Below are positions 19,771 to 27,712 of a stretch of DNA of 64,000 nucleotides, in pieces. The stretch's first letter is position 1; every line of letters begins with the position of its first letter. The translations under genes were made by a program, and so were the position numbers. The notes under the pieces are model-generated. The model was given only the letters and a program-made list of their open reading frames with translations. It was not told the DNA's origin and did no database searches. Source of the stretch: Flagellimonas alvinocaridis (GTDB lineage Bacteria; Bacteroidota; Bacteroidia; Flavobacteriales; Flavobacteriaceae); the NCBI RefSeq assembly GCF_004916895.1, contig NZ_SNTZ01000004.1:62001-126000 (forward strand), given 5' to 3'.

Positions 19771-20550
19771 ATGGCGAATAAAAAAGAAAGCACCGTGGAA
19801 GAAAAGCTGAGAGCACTGTACGATTTACAGCTTATTGATTCCAGGGTTGACGAGATACGCAATGTTAGGGGCGAATTGCCTTTGGAAGTACAAGATTTAG
19901 AGGACGAGGTCCTTGGCCTTAAAACCCGTATGGACAAACTCAAGACCGATGTGGAAACCGTCAATTTTGAGATTACGGCCAAGAAAAACCTTATTGAGGA
20001 GGCCAAAGCTTTAATAAAAAAATACGCCGAGCAACAAAAGAATGTACGAAACAGCCGTGAGTTCAACTCTTTGAGCAAGGAAGTTGAGTTCCAAGAATTG
20101 GAGATTCAATTGGCCGAAAAGAACATTAAGGAATTTAAGGCACAGATTGAACAGAAAAAAGAGGTTATTGCCGACACCAAGGAAAAATTAACCGAGCGTG
20201 AGGGCCACCTTAAGCATAAAAAAGGTGAGCTGGACGCTATTTTGGCCGAAACCGAAAAGGAAGAAAAGGCTCTTTTGAAAAAATCTGAAGAGTTCGAGGA
20301 AAAAATTGAAGATAGATTGATTCAGGCTTACAAAAGAATCCGACACAATGTGAAGAACGGTCTTGCCGTGGTTCCTGTGGAGCGTGGTGCTTCTGGAGGT
20401 TCTTTCTTTACCATTCCACCTCAGGTGCAGGTAGAGATTGCTTCACGCAAAAAAATCATCACAGATGAGCACAGCGGAAGAATCTTGGTAGACCCATTGT
20501 TGGCTGAAGAGGAACAAGAAAGAATGCAAGAGCTTTTTACCAAGCTGTAG
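19771..20550 (+). CDS. Coiled-coil protein of the C4-type zinc ribbon (CT398-like) family, cysteine-free
   Basis: A 259-residue protein with a long antiparallel coiled coil (about residues 10-185) and a small C-terminal domain (about 195-255) that aligns with the zf-RING_7 / CT398-like zinc ribbon. In relatives the ribbon has paired cysteines around GxC...CEHCGRILVDP. Here the segments read GGSFFTIPPQ and TDEHSGRILVDP, and the whole protein has no Cys. The domain should therefore fold without zinc. The gene is in an operon with the Nif3-family gene, a pairing I recall from other bacteria, and ends before a strong terminator. Confidence 0.88.
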   Translation: MANKKESTVEEKLRALYDLQLIDSRVDEIRNVRGELPLEVQDLEDEVLGLKTRMDKLKTDVETVNFEITAKKNLIEEAKALIKKYAEQQKNVRNSREFNSLSKEVEFQELEIQLAEKNIKEFKAQIEQKKEVIADTKEKLTEREGHLKHKKGELDAILAETEKEEKALLKKSEEFEEKIEDRLIQAYKRIRHNVKNGLAVVPVERGASGGSFFTIPPQVQVEIASRKKIITDEHSGRILVDPLLAEEEQERMQELFTKL

Positions 20551-20575
20551 CATTGTACTGCATAAAAAAATACAA

Positions 20576-20598
20576 GCCACCTAAAAGGTGGCTTTTTT
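20576..20598 (+). terminator. Rho-independent terminator after the coiled-coil gene
   Basis: A perfect 7-bp stem (GCCACCT / AGGTGGC, 20576-20582 and 20586-20592) with an AAA loop and six T residues at 20593-20598. The 305-base gap it lies in (20551-20855) holds no convincing gene; besides this terminator I see only the two related 28-base segments listed separately. Confidence 0.92.
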
Positions 20599-20642
20599 AT
20601 GTCCTTCGAAATGGGCAAAGTAATTGGGACATCTCTTAAAAT

Positions 20643-20670
20643 AGATTTCTCCCATTCGGTCGAAATGACC
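20643..20670. repeat. Intergenic repeat remnant, copy 1
   Basis: A 28-base segment starting AGATTTCTCCCATTC and ending GAAATGACC. It matches the segment at 20827-20854 at 23 of 28 positions in direct orientation. Both lie in the gap between the coiled-coil gene and kmo. Dispersed intergenic sequences of this general look are common in Bacteroidota genomes; whether this one is dispersed here cannot be seen from one window. Confidence 0.5.
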
Positions 20671-20826
20671 CCGGACAAACATAGAGTCATGGAACTGGCT
20701 CTGTCTTCGAGAAAATTCGTGCAATCAGTATCAGCACACACAAGGCAAAAGGAAACTTTTGAACATCTATTCTACCAACTGGCGCAAAGTATTACAAACA
20801 ATTTTGCAATATCCATGGGCTAAAAA

Positions 20827-20854
20827 AGATTTCCTCCATTCAGTTGAAATGACA
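20827..20854. repeat. Intergenic repeat remnant, copy 2
   Basis: A 28-base segment starting AGATTTCCTCCATTC, the direct-repeat partner of 20643-20670 (23 of 28 identical). It ends one base before the kmo stop codon. Confidence 0.5.
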
Positions 20855-20855
20855 A

Positions 20856-22208
20856 CTAAATCTGATTATCCAATAATCCAATAATCATTTCCTCCACTCC
20901 TTTGGAATCCCATTTCTCCTCGATATTGGGCATCTGCATTACCTCTTTCATGATCGCTTCCTGCTTATCACCAATCGCCAAAGCTTCTGCATAGGGCCTA
21001 TCTGAAAAGGTTACCCGGCTATATACCGGAATCCATTTTTCTGGATGCTTCGTGGCAAACCATTTCTCAATCTTTTTCTGCAACAAAAATTTGGGATTGG
21101 CCGTCTTGCTACTCATTTCAACAAAATTCCGGTAGCTGAGTTCCGCAATGGCATCAGCATTGGGCTTTCGGGTCTTTTGGTACTCGGAGAAAATGGTATC
21201 CCAGTCATCACCATGGATTTCCATAAGTTCATTGAGTACATAAATATCTTCAAAACCAGCATTCATACCCTGTCCGTAAAACGGTACAATGGCATGGGCT
21301 GAATCACCCACCAAAGCCACTTTGTTCCAATAAGTCCACGGGTAACATTTCATGGTAACCATAGCACTGGTAGGGTTCTTGAAAAAGTCCTGGGACAGAT
21401 TTTCTATCTCCTTTTTCACATTGGGAAAATATTCCTTGAAAAAGGCCTTGGCTTCCTCCGGGGTGGTAATCTTTTCAAAAGACACCTCGCCCTCAAAAGG
21501 TAAAAATAGGGTACAGGTAAAACTACCATCGATATTAGGCATGGCGATGAGCATAAACTTTCCCCTAGGCCAAATATGAAAGGAATTTTTATCCAGTTTA
21601 TGGGTTCCGTCCTCGTTGGCCGGAATGGTCAGTTCCTTATAGCCCACATCCAAAAAATCTTGGGAGTAGTCAAACCTACTGCGACGCTGCATTTTGTGAC
21701 GCACACGGGAAAAAGCTCCATCACAGCCGAATATGATATCGTATTGGTATTCTTTCCACTCACTCTTTTCCGATTCTCCAGTATAAATTTTGGCTTCGGG
21801 CAAGTTTACGTCCCAAACTTTTTCATTGAACCTAAACACAGCACCTGTATCTTCTGCCAAATCAATCATCCGCTTGTTAAGAATACCTCTGGAAATGGAC
21901 CAAATGGCCTCTCCGCCTTTTCCATATTTTTGAAAATAAACCGGTTTATCATTCACATGCATGGCCCGTTTATCCAATGGAATGGCAATTTCTTTTATCT
22001 GTTCTTCTAGACCAACTTTTTGCAAGGAGCGCCATCCCCTATTGCTCATGGCCAAATTGATGGACCTTCCGGAGAACTCAATGGTCCTAATGTCTGGTCT
22101 TCTATCAAAAACAGTAACGGAATGCCCTTTTTTTCGAAGGTAAACAGCCAAGAGCGAGCCCACCAATCCGGAACCGATGATGGCTATATTTTTAGAGGTC
22201 TTTGTCAT
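20856..22208 (-). CDS. kmo: Kynurenine 3-monooxygenase
   Basis: KMO hydroxylates L-kynurenine to 3-hydroxykynurenine with NADPH, O2 and FAD, in aerobic tryptophan breakdown toward NAD or central metabolism. The 450-residue flavoprotein has the N-terminal GxGxxG (IIGSGLVGSLLAVYLRK), the KMO-typical GRSINLAMSNRGW segment and the second FAD motif VALVGDSAHAIVPFYGQG with GMNAGFED. Length fits bacterial KMO. kynU lies about 5.5 kb away on the same strand, which supports a kynurenine pathway. The other pathway enzymes are not in the window. Confidence 0.95.
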   Translation of the reverse strand: MTKTSKNIAIIGSGLVGSLLAVYLRKKGHSVTVFDRRPDIRTIEFSGRSINLAMSNRGWRSLQKVGLEEQIKEIAIPLDKRAMHVNDKPVYFQKYGKGGEAIWSISRGILNKRMIDLAEDTGAVFRFNEKVWDVNLPEAKIYTGESEKSEWKEYQYDIIFGCDGAFSRVRHKMQRRSRFDYSQDFLDVGYKELTIPANEDGTHKLDKNSFHIWPRGKFMLIAMPNIDGSFTCTLFLPFEGEVSFEKITTPEEAKAFFKEYFPNVKKEIENLSQDFFKNPTSAMVTMKCYPWTYWNKVALVGDSAHAIVPFYGQGMNAGFEDIYVLNELMEIHGDDWDTIFSEYQKTRKPNADAIAELSYRNFVEMSSKTANPKFLLQKKIEKWFATKHPEKWIPVYSRVTFSDRPYAEALAIGDKQEAIMKEVMQMPNIEEKWDSKGVEEMIIGLLDNQI

Positions 22209-22240
22209 AAATGCCCTTTAGGCCCGTTGTGGTTAAACTT

Positions 22241-22248
22241 CAAAAATA
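22241..22248 (-). promoter_or_regulatory. -7 element (TATTTTTG on the minus strand) upstream of kmo
   Basis: CAAAAATA on the plus strand reads TATTTTTG on the minus strand, ending 32 bases before the kmo start. No TTG is found at the usual -33 distance. Confidence 0.45.
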
Positions 22249-22412
22249 CGGAATTTAACCCTTATTCGTGTATTGGGCAACTCCCTTAAATCTTGGGCAC
22301 TAAAAGGCACAAAGAGGTCATGAAAATCATTTTTAACACTTCTTTAAAAACTTTTGGTACCACTCTTGCCGTATATATATAGAATATTCCGCTTAGGCGT
22401 CCATATATATGC

Positions 22413-22448
22413 AAAAAGTCCTTCACAAAAACTTGCGAAGGACTTTTT
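22413..22448 (-). terminator. Rho-independent terminator after clpP
   Basis: A 12-bp inverted repeat (AAAAAGTCCTTC at 22413-22424, GAAGGACTTTTT at 22437-22448) with a 12-base loop. It lies 18 bases past the clpP stop and reads as GC stem plus T-run on the minus strand; it is symmetrical enough to act in both directions. Confidence 0.88.
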
Positions 22449-22466
22449 CCCTTTTACATGTATATT

Positions 22467-23015
22467 CTACTCTAGAATTCCATCCACTATACCGTACTCA
22501 ACAGATTCTTCTGCACCCATCCAATAATCACGATCAAAATCTTTCATCACTTTCTCGAAAGACTGGCCACAATTGTCTGCCAAAATCTGGGCACCCAATT
22601 CCTTGGTTTTGATAATCTCCTTGGCCTGGATCTCTATATTTGAGGCTTGTCCCCGAGCACCACCACTAGGTTGATGGATCATAACACGGGCATGGGGCTG
22701 AATAAACCTCCTACCCTTCTCTCCTACTGAAAGTAGAATAGATCCCATAGAAGCGGCCAAACCTGAACACACCGTAGAAACGGGGCTCTTTATCTGCTTA
22801 ATGGTATCATATATGGCAAATCCAGAGGTAACATACCCCCCTGGGCTATTGATGATCAGTTGTATTTCCTTATTGTTCTGCAAATCCAAATAGAGTAAGC
22901 GGTCTATGACATGCTTTGCAGAATCATCATCCACCATGCCCCATAGGAACACTTTACGCTCTTCCAGAAGTTTTTCCTGAATCAATTCTTGAACTTTTCC
23001 TTTTTTTGAACTCAT
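22467..23015 (-). CDS. clpP: ClpP family ATP-dependent serine protease subunit
   Basis: ClpP is the proteolytic chamber used by ClpX or ClpA. The 182-residue protein has the nucleophile Ser89 in SGLAASMGS, His114 in VMIHQPSGG and the acidic residue in the FDRDYWM segment. It is shorter at the N terminus than standard ClpP (about 195-220 residues) and ends soon after EYGIVDGILE, so it is likely the second, short ClpP paralog seen in many Bacteroidota. The normal clpP-clpX pairing is not present here. It has its own -7 element and terminator and is monocistronic. Confidence 0.93.
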   Translation of the reverse strand: MSSKKGKVQELIQEKLLEERKVFLWGMVDDDSAKHVIDRLLYLDLQNNKEIQLIINSPGGYVTSGFAIYDTIKQIKSPVSTVCSGLAASMGSILLSVGEKGRRFIQPHARVMIHQPSGGARGQASNIEIQAKEIIKTKELGAQILADNCGQSFEKVMKDFDRDYWMGAEESVEYGIVDGILE

Positions 23016-23035
23016 TTTTTATGTCTTGAAAGTTT

Positions 23036-23043
23036 CAAAAATA
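23036..23043 (-). promoter_or_regulatory. -7 element (TATTTTTG on the minus strand) upstream of clpP
   Basis: CAAAAATA on the plus strand, 20 bases before the clpP ATG. No clear -33 TTG. Confidence 0.45.
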
Positions 23044-23098
23044 ATCAAATTCCAAGGAAGTTACAGCTTGAACAGTTACAGTTTCTCCAAGAAGTCCA

Positions 23099-23926
23099 TT
23101 ACGACTTTATTTCAACCTTCTGAGAAACCACGTCTTTAATGGGAATAACAAATTTTCCTGTTTTGGTAACCAGGGTAAGACTGTTGTTTTCTATGGCTGC
23201 AATAGTACCTTCATCCCCCCCGATGGCAATCTTATCCCCAACAGCATAGTTCTTTCGGGTGTAGAAAGACCGTAATAGGTCTGTAACAATTTCCCTTGAT
23301 CCTAGACCAAGACCCAGTGCAAATGCCAATAAAAAGGAACCTAAAATAAGCGTAATGTTATTGGTAATGATGGTGGTGTCCACCCCAGCTTGGTTCAAGG
23401 CGGTAATCGACATAAAAATGACAATCACATAAAACATAAGCCCACTTATGATCTTTCCGCCACCAAACTCAAACGATTCAAACAACTTCTTTATGGCATT
23501 TTTTACCACACTGCCCAAATACAGTCCTATGGTAAACAACACCAGCGCTGTGAACAATCTTGGTAAATAACGTAGTAGATTTCCTATTTCTGTGGATATA
23601 ATACCCCAATCAAGAATATCGGCCGCAACTATAAAGAACACCAAAAGCAGCAACCACTTTACAAATCCCAGGGTAATTTTAATGATATCAATCTTAAATT
23701 TTCCATTGCCCAACAAGTCCATTTCATTGATTCGCTCACTTAGGGCATCCATTTTGGCCAATTTTAGAATCTTGCTTAGAATAAAAAGTACAATCTTAAT
23801 AATCAACCAGCCCAAAATAAGAATGGCAATGGCTCCAACAATCTTGGGAAGCGCGGCACCAATATTCTTGCCCATTGAAGACAGTGAGTCCAAAGTCACA
23901 TTTTTCCAATTACTTAGTGTTTCCAT
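23099..23926 (-). CDS. Small mechanosensitive ion channel family protein (MscS-like)
   Basis: A 275-residue membrane protein with about five hydrophobic helices: near residues 25-50, 80-105, 115-140, 160-185 and 190-215. It then has the MscS beta-domain start (FYTRKNYAVGDKIAIGGDEG) and the GTIAAIENNSLTLVTKTGKFVIPI segment. The pore-lining helix appears as LILGSFLLAFALGLGLGSRE. It probably opens under hypo-osmotic stress in the inner membrane. The C-terminal alpha/beta cage of E. coli MscS is absent; this truncated form with TM_helix repeats is common. It lies 24 bases after the 62-residue gene. Confidence 0.9.
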   Translation of the reverse strand: METLSNWKNVTLDSLSSMGKNIGAALPKIVGAIAILILGWLIIKIVLFILSKILKLAKMDALSERINEMDLLGNGKFKIDIIKITLGFVKWLLLLVFFIVAADILDWGIISTEIGNLLRYLPRLFTALVLFTIGLYLGSVVKNAIKKLFESFEFGGGKIISGLMFYVIVIFMSITALNQAGVDTTIITNNITLILGSFLLAFALGLGLGSREIVTDLLRSFYTRKNYAVGDKIAIGGDEGTIAAIENNSLTLVTKTGKFVIPIKDVVSQKVEIKS

Positions 23927-23950
23927 ACATATAGCTTTATAGTGTTCGTC

Positions 23951-24139
23951 TTAGTTTTCTCCCAGTGTCCTGAACAATTTTCGCAAAGTGCTCCCCACAT
24001 TAATGGAAAATAGGGATGCCATGTCCATGATTAACTTTGCTGCAGCAATGTCGTTCATCACCTTTTTCTTCATTCCTGGTGGTGCCTCCCGTAGGGAAGC
24101 CTCCAGTTGCTTAAACGGATTCCTTTCTTTCTTTGCCAT
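23951..24139 (-). CDS. Conserved small protein following an ECF sigma factor
   Basis: A 62-residue soluble protein rich in Lys and Ala, predicted mostly helical, with no signal peptide, no Cys and no known domain. Its ATG directly follows the sigma factor stop codon with no gap, so it is very likely translationally coupled to it. No other anti-sigma candidate is near. A role in controlling that sigma factor or simple co-expression with the mechanosensitive channel are both possible; neither is shown. Confidence 0.75.
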   Translation of the reverse strand: MAKKERNPFKQLEASLREAPPGMKKKVMNDIAAAKLIMDMASLFSINVGSTLRKLFRTLGEN

Positions 24140-24769
24140 CTATTGTAGGGTGTTATAGATTTCCAATAGTTTCTCCTTTGCTCGCTTCAATCGCATCTTG
24201 ACCGCGCTTTCCCCAATCTCCATAATACCTACAAGGTCCTTTATTGATGCTCCATCCTGATATTTCAACAACATAATGGACTTATCCTCTGGAGCTATGA
24301 GTTCCAAAGCCTTTTTGAGTTTATCCGCCTTCATTTCATAGAGACTTTCATCTGGGACCTCTACAGAAAGTTTATATTCCGTATCCTCCACTGGGATGGA
24401 TTGATCTCTCATCTTCCGCTGTTTGTTCCGGTTGACGTAATTGACACAAAAATTGTAGGTGAAGGAATATAGCCATGTTGAAAATTTAGATTTTCCTTTG
24501 AACATCTTCAACTTAATGAAGAGTTGTAGAAAAACATCCTGGGTCAGATCTTCCGCTTCATCACTGGAGTTGGCAAAACCATAACATTTATTGTACACCA
24601 TTTTAGCATAACGGTCGTACAACCTCTCAAACAATAAGGGGTCGTTACTCGCCACAATACGCTTCACTAATTCCTCATCAGATAGATGGGCATAATGGTC
24701 TTCCGTTTCCAAATATTCCTTGTCGGGGTTACTTATAAGTATTAGAAACAGTTTTTTTAGAAAAGTCAC
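24140..24769 (-). CDS. ECF-type RNA polymerase sigma-70 factor
   Basis: A sigma-70 factor with region 2 (LFERLYDRYAKMVYNKCYGF, then DLTQDVFLQLFIKL and FSTWLYSFTYNFCVNYV) and region 4 (MLLKYQDGASIKDLVGIMEI, ESAVKMRLKRAKEKL). The frame is open up to an ATG at 24883, but that would overlap the divergent lipoprotein gene and its promoter. GTG at 24769 gives a sensible 209-residue protein starting MTFLKKLFLILISNPDKE, so I chose it; the true start remains open. It heads a unit with the 62-residue protein and the MscS-like channel. Confidence 0.87.
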   Translation of the reverse strand: MTFLKKLFLILISNPDKEYLETEDHYAHLSDEELVKRIVASNDPLLFERLYDRYAKMVYNKCYGFANSSDEAEDLTQDVFLQLFIKLKMFKGKSKFSTWLYSFTYNFCVNYVNRNKQRKMRDQSIPVEDTEYKLSVEVPDESLYEMKADKLKKALELIAPEDKSIMLLKYQDGASIKDLVGIMEIGESAVKMRLKRAKEKLLEIYNTLQ

Positions 24770-24851
24770 ACCTAGGTTGATTTGTTTTTTTGCCGATCTA
24801 AGAAATGGTTTTTTACCAAAAAAAGGAGCGCAAGATACATTAAAAACGTGG

Positions 24852-24859
24852 TATATTTG
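24852..24859 (+). promoter_or_regulatory. -7 element TATATTTG upstream of the lipoprotein gene
   Basis: An exact TAnnTTTG match 14 bases before the ATG at 24874. It also argues against starting the divergent sigma gene at 24883. Confidence 0.5.
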
Positions 24860-24873
24860 GTTAAAAATCAGAC

Positions 24874-25554
24874 ATGAAGACATTGACCTTACTTAGTTTA
24901 TCCTTTTTAATGGTATTGGCAAGCTGCAAAAGCGAACCAAAGACATCACCTACTACTGAAGTTTCCTCTGAAAGGAGTATTCCAGAGTTGATTGCCGAAG
25001 CCCACGGATACCAAAATTGGAGCTCTGTGAAGCAAATAACTTTCATGTTCAATGTAGATAGGGACAGCACCCATTTTGAACGCAGTTGGGTGTGGAAACC
25101 CAAACAAAATGAGATTACGGCCATCTCTAGGACAGATACTTTATCCTATAACCGAAAATCCATGGACAGTATCGCCCAAAAAACCAATGGGGGGTTCATT
25201 AATGACAGATATTGGCTTTTGGCACCTTTTAATCTTATGTGGGATGCCAATAACTATACTTTTGAGCACACAGAAAGTGATAAAGCGCCGATTAGTGGGG
25301 AGTCCATGCAAAAACTGACCATTGTTTATGCCAATGAAGGAGGCTATACTCCAGGGGATGCCTATGATTTTTATTTTAAGGATGATTACATTATTCGTGA
25401 ATGGACCTACCGCAAGGCCAATCAGGAAGAGCCTTCCCTTGTTACCACCTGGGAGGATTACGTAAAAATCAACGGTATGCAAATATCACAAAGCCATAAA
25501 AAAGCTGACGGCAGTTTTCATCTCTACTTTACGGAATTGAAGGTTGAGGACTAG
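24874..25554 (+). CDS. Lipoprotein, DUF6503-like
   Basis: A 226-residue protein with a lipoprotein signal (MKTLTLLSLSFLMVLASC, Cys18 in the lipobox) followed by a Ser/Thr/Glu-rich linker and a beta-rich domain rich in aromatic residues (RYWLLAPFNLMWD, DAYDFYFKDDY, TTWEDY). I recognise it as resembling DUF6503, a Bacteroidota family related in layout to outer-membrane lipoprotein carriers; this assignment is from memory. It should be anchored to the outer membrane. Function is unknown. It converges on the MFS transporter gene. Confidence 0.8.
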   Translation: MKTLTLLSLSFLMVLASCKSEPKTSPTTEVSSERSIPELIAEAHGYQNWSSVKQITFMFNVDRDSTHFERSWVWKPKQNEITAISRTDTLSYNRKSMDSIAQKTNGGFINDRYWLLAPFNLMWDANNYTFEHTESDKAPISGESMQKLTIVYANEGGYTPGDAYDFYFKDDYIIREWTYRKANQEEPSLVTTWEDYVKINGMQISQSHKKADGSFHLYFTELKVED

Positions 25555-25559
25555 AAAGT

Positions 25560-26708
25560 CTACTTCCGGTTTTGATAAAGAAAAAAAGTAATTCCCAATA
25601 CCAAAACCGCACAGGCCAGTAAGAGATAAAAACTATGGGTAAGAGAGAATTCCTCTGCCATGAAACCTAAAATCACAGGGCCAATTAAAAACCCGGCGTA
25701 TCCTGTTCCTGCTATAAAAGAAACCCCTTGCGCAGAATCCACGCCTCTTACATTGCCTCCAATTCGAAACAATTCGGGGACCATTACGGAGAATCCGAGT
25801 CCGTTGAATGCAAAACCAATTATGGCCAGCATCGTCTGTCCTGAAAGCACCATTGCGTACCCAGAAATGGCGATCAATGCTCCCATGCCCACAATTTTTA
25901 CAGAACCTATCTTTGCACTGATACCGTCCCCTAAAAAGCGTCCCAGTGTCATGGTGATGGAAAATGCCAAAAATCCAGAACCAATAAGTACTTCTGGGGC
26001 CAAAGTGACCTCTTTAAGATAAAGGCCGCTCCAATCTATGATAGCACCCTCGCTACCCATAGAAACAAAACCTATAATACCCAGCAAAAGCAAAGGTTTG
26101 AACAGCTTTAGGCTGAAGGGCTCCTTCTCTACCGGCGCCGCTACAATATGCACGTATTTTTTATAGAAGGCTACATTTATAAGAAGAACCACAACCACGG
26201 TGACGCCCATATGTAGCAGCGGGTTTCCTATTATTGGAATGAGGAAACTACCCAAGCCTACCAAAATTCCACCTAAACTAAAAAAACCGTGGGCGGCGGA
26301 CATAAAGTTTTGCTTATCCTCTTTTTCAATTTCGGTGACCAAGGTATTCATCGAAATATCGGTAAACCCAGTGCAAGATCCAAATAGAAAAAGACTGCCC
26401 ATCAAAAGATGATAATTTGGAGCCAATAAAGGCAACATGGCCGCACAAGTTGTACAGAGCACCCCTATCCATGTGGCCTTTCCAACCCCTAATTTGTTGA
26501 TGATCTTGGATGCCATTGGAAATATGGTAAAAACTCCAAGCGATAAGCAGAATAGGGCAATACCCAAATCGGCTTTATCTATTCCAAGCTTTTCTTTTAC
26601 GGTTGGAATATAAATGGCCCATGTACCAAACCAAATATTAAGACTGGTAAAAACCCAGGCCGGAGCAAAGTATCTTGAGTTGGAAAAAATAAGAGCTAGT
26701 GATTTCAT
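25560..26708 (-). CDS. MFS transporter
   Basis: A 382-residue major facilitator protein with about twelve hydrophobic helices and the short loop-2/3 motif region ASKIINKLGVGKAT. It resembles the fucose-permease/YbjJ-like part of the MFS, with no clear substrate mark. An ATG at 26735 would add nine residues, but ATG at 26708 (MKSLALIF) is closer to the family start. The AraC-type regulator diverges from it with a 122-base gap and may control it. Confidence 0.88.
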   Translation of the reverse strand: MKSLALIFSNSRYFAPAWVFTSLNIWFGTWAIYIPTVKEKLGIDKADLGIALFCLSLGVFTIFPMASKIINKLGVGKATWIGVLCTTCAAMLPLLAPNYHLLMGSLFLFGSCTGFTDISMNTLVTEIEKEDKQNFMSAAHGFFSLGGILVGLGSFLIPIIGNPLLHMGVTVVVVLLINVAFYKKYVHIVAAPVEKEPFSLKLFKPLLLLGIIGFVSMGSEGAIIDWSGLYLKEVTLAPEVLIGSGFLAFSITMTLGRFLGDGISAKIGSVKIVGMGALIAISGYAMVLSGQTMLAIIGFAFNGLGFSVMVPELFRIGGNVRGVDSAQGVSFIAGTGYAGFLIGPVILGFMAEEFSLTHSFYLLLACAVLVLGITFFLYQNRK

Positions 26709-26830
26709 AGCAAACTGTGGATACAAAGTAACCAATCCCCAATCAATTTAACTTGCCCATAATATTCCAATAGCAAGATGATTTATTCCAATTTACATTC
26801 AAATATTTAAATTTGAGGTAATTTTACTTT

Positions 26831-27712
26831 ATGAAGCCCATACTGGAGTCCATAAATGTAGCTAGGGATGCATCCTTAAAGATTGAAGCCTACTCAAACG
26901 ACAGTTATTGTGAATCTGCTGGTTGGCACATTCACCCTGAATATGAAATGGTGTATGTAAAGAACGGCTCTGGCGTATTGCGCATTGGTTCCAAAAAAAG
27001 ATACTACACCAATGGGGTTCTGGTCTTTTTGGGAGGAAATATTCCCCATGCCGATTTTGGGAACCGGGAACATTCAGACAATCTAGAAATTGTGATTCAG
27101 TTCAAGAAAGAGTTTCTGGATGAAAAGCTTAAGGTATTTCCCGAATTGGGAAGAATCAATTCTTTGATAAAAAAGTCAAAACAAGTTTTGATTTTTGATT
27201 CTGAGATACAGAAAAAACTTTGGCCCGATTTTAAAAAGTTCGGGGATTTGGATCATCAAAGTAAATTGATCAATCTTCTTTTCATATTGGATCAGCTGTC
27301 AAGGGAAACACCCCATGAGCTTCTATTTGAAACTTTTTCCTTGGATAATTTCAAAAAGGATGAAATAAAGCGACTGGAAGAAATTTTTGAGTATGTGAAC
27401 AATCACTATTCCAGCACCATTTCTTTGAGTGAAATATCAACTCAATTGGGACTTACACCAAACTCATTTTGCCGGTTCTTCAAAAAAATGACCCAGCGTA
27501 CCTTCATCGATTTTGTCAATGAATTTCGAATCAACAAAGCAGTGGAGCTTTTTAATGAAAGTAACACCCTGATTACTGAAGTTATGTATCAATCTGGCTT
27601 TAATGACCCTTCTTATTTTTCCCGGCAGTTTAAAAAATATCAGGGCACTACACCTTCCAATTATCTAAAGTCCAAATACGGCAATCTACTTTTGCAGGAT
27701 GCCTCGCTTTAG
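26831..27712 (+). CDS. AraC family transcriptional regulator with N-terminal cupin domain
   Basis: A 293-residue regulator: an AraC-type cupin (about residues 15-100, with AGWHIHPEYEMVYVKNGSG and GGNIPHADFGN) and a C-terminal double helix-turn-helix (about 190-290, with LSEISTQLGLTPNSFCRFFK and the signature-like VMYQSGFNDPSYFSRQFKK). The cupin His residues suggest binding of a small molecule or metal. It is divergent from the MFS gene and convergent with kynU, overlapping its 3' end by 27 bases, so the MFS transporter is the natural first target. Confidence 0.92.
   Translation: MKPILESINVARDASLKIEAYSNDSYCESAGWHIHPEYEMVYVKNGSGVLRIGSKKRYYTNGVLVFLGGNIPHADFGNREHSDNLEIVIQFKKEFLDEKLKVFPELGRINSLIKKSKQVLIFDSEIQKKLWPDFKKFGDLDHQSKLINLLFILDQLSRETPHELLFETFSLDNFKKDEIKRLEEIFEYVNNHYSSTISLSEISTQLGLTPNSFCRFFKKMTQRTFIDFVNEFRINKAVELFNESNTLITEVMYQSGFNDPSYFSRQFKKYQGTTPSNYLKSKYGNLLLQDASL

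Noticed and set aside
20599..20823. A 74-codon open frame in the gap before kmo
   Set aside because: It starts inside the terminator's T-run, contains the 28-base repeat remnant, and has no likeness to any protein I know.
24770..24883. Upstream extension of the third ECF sigma gene
   Set aside because: It would cover the divergent lipoprotein promoter and its start and has no sigma likeness.
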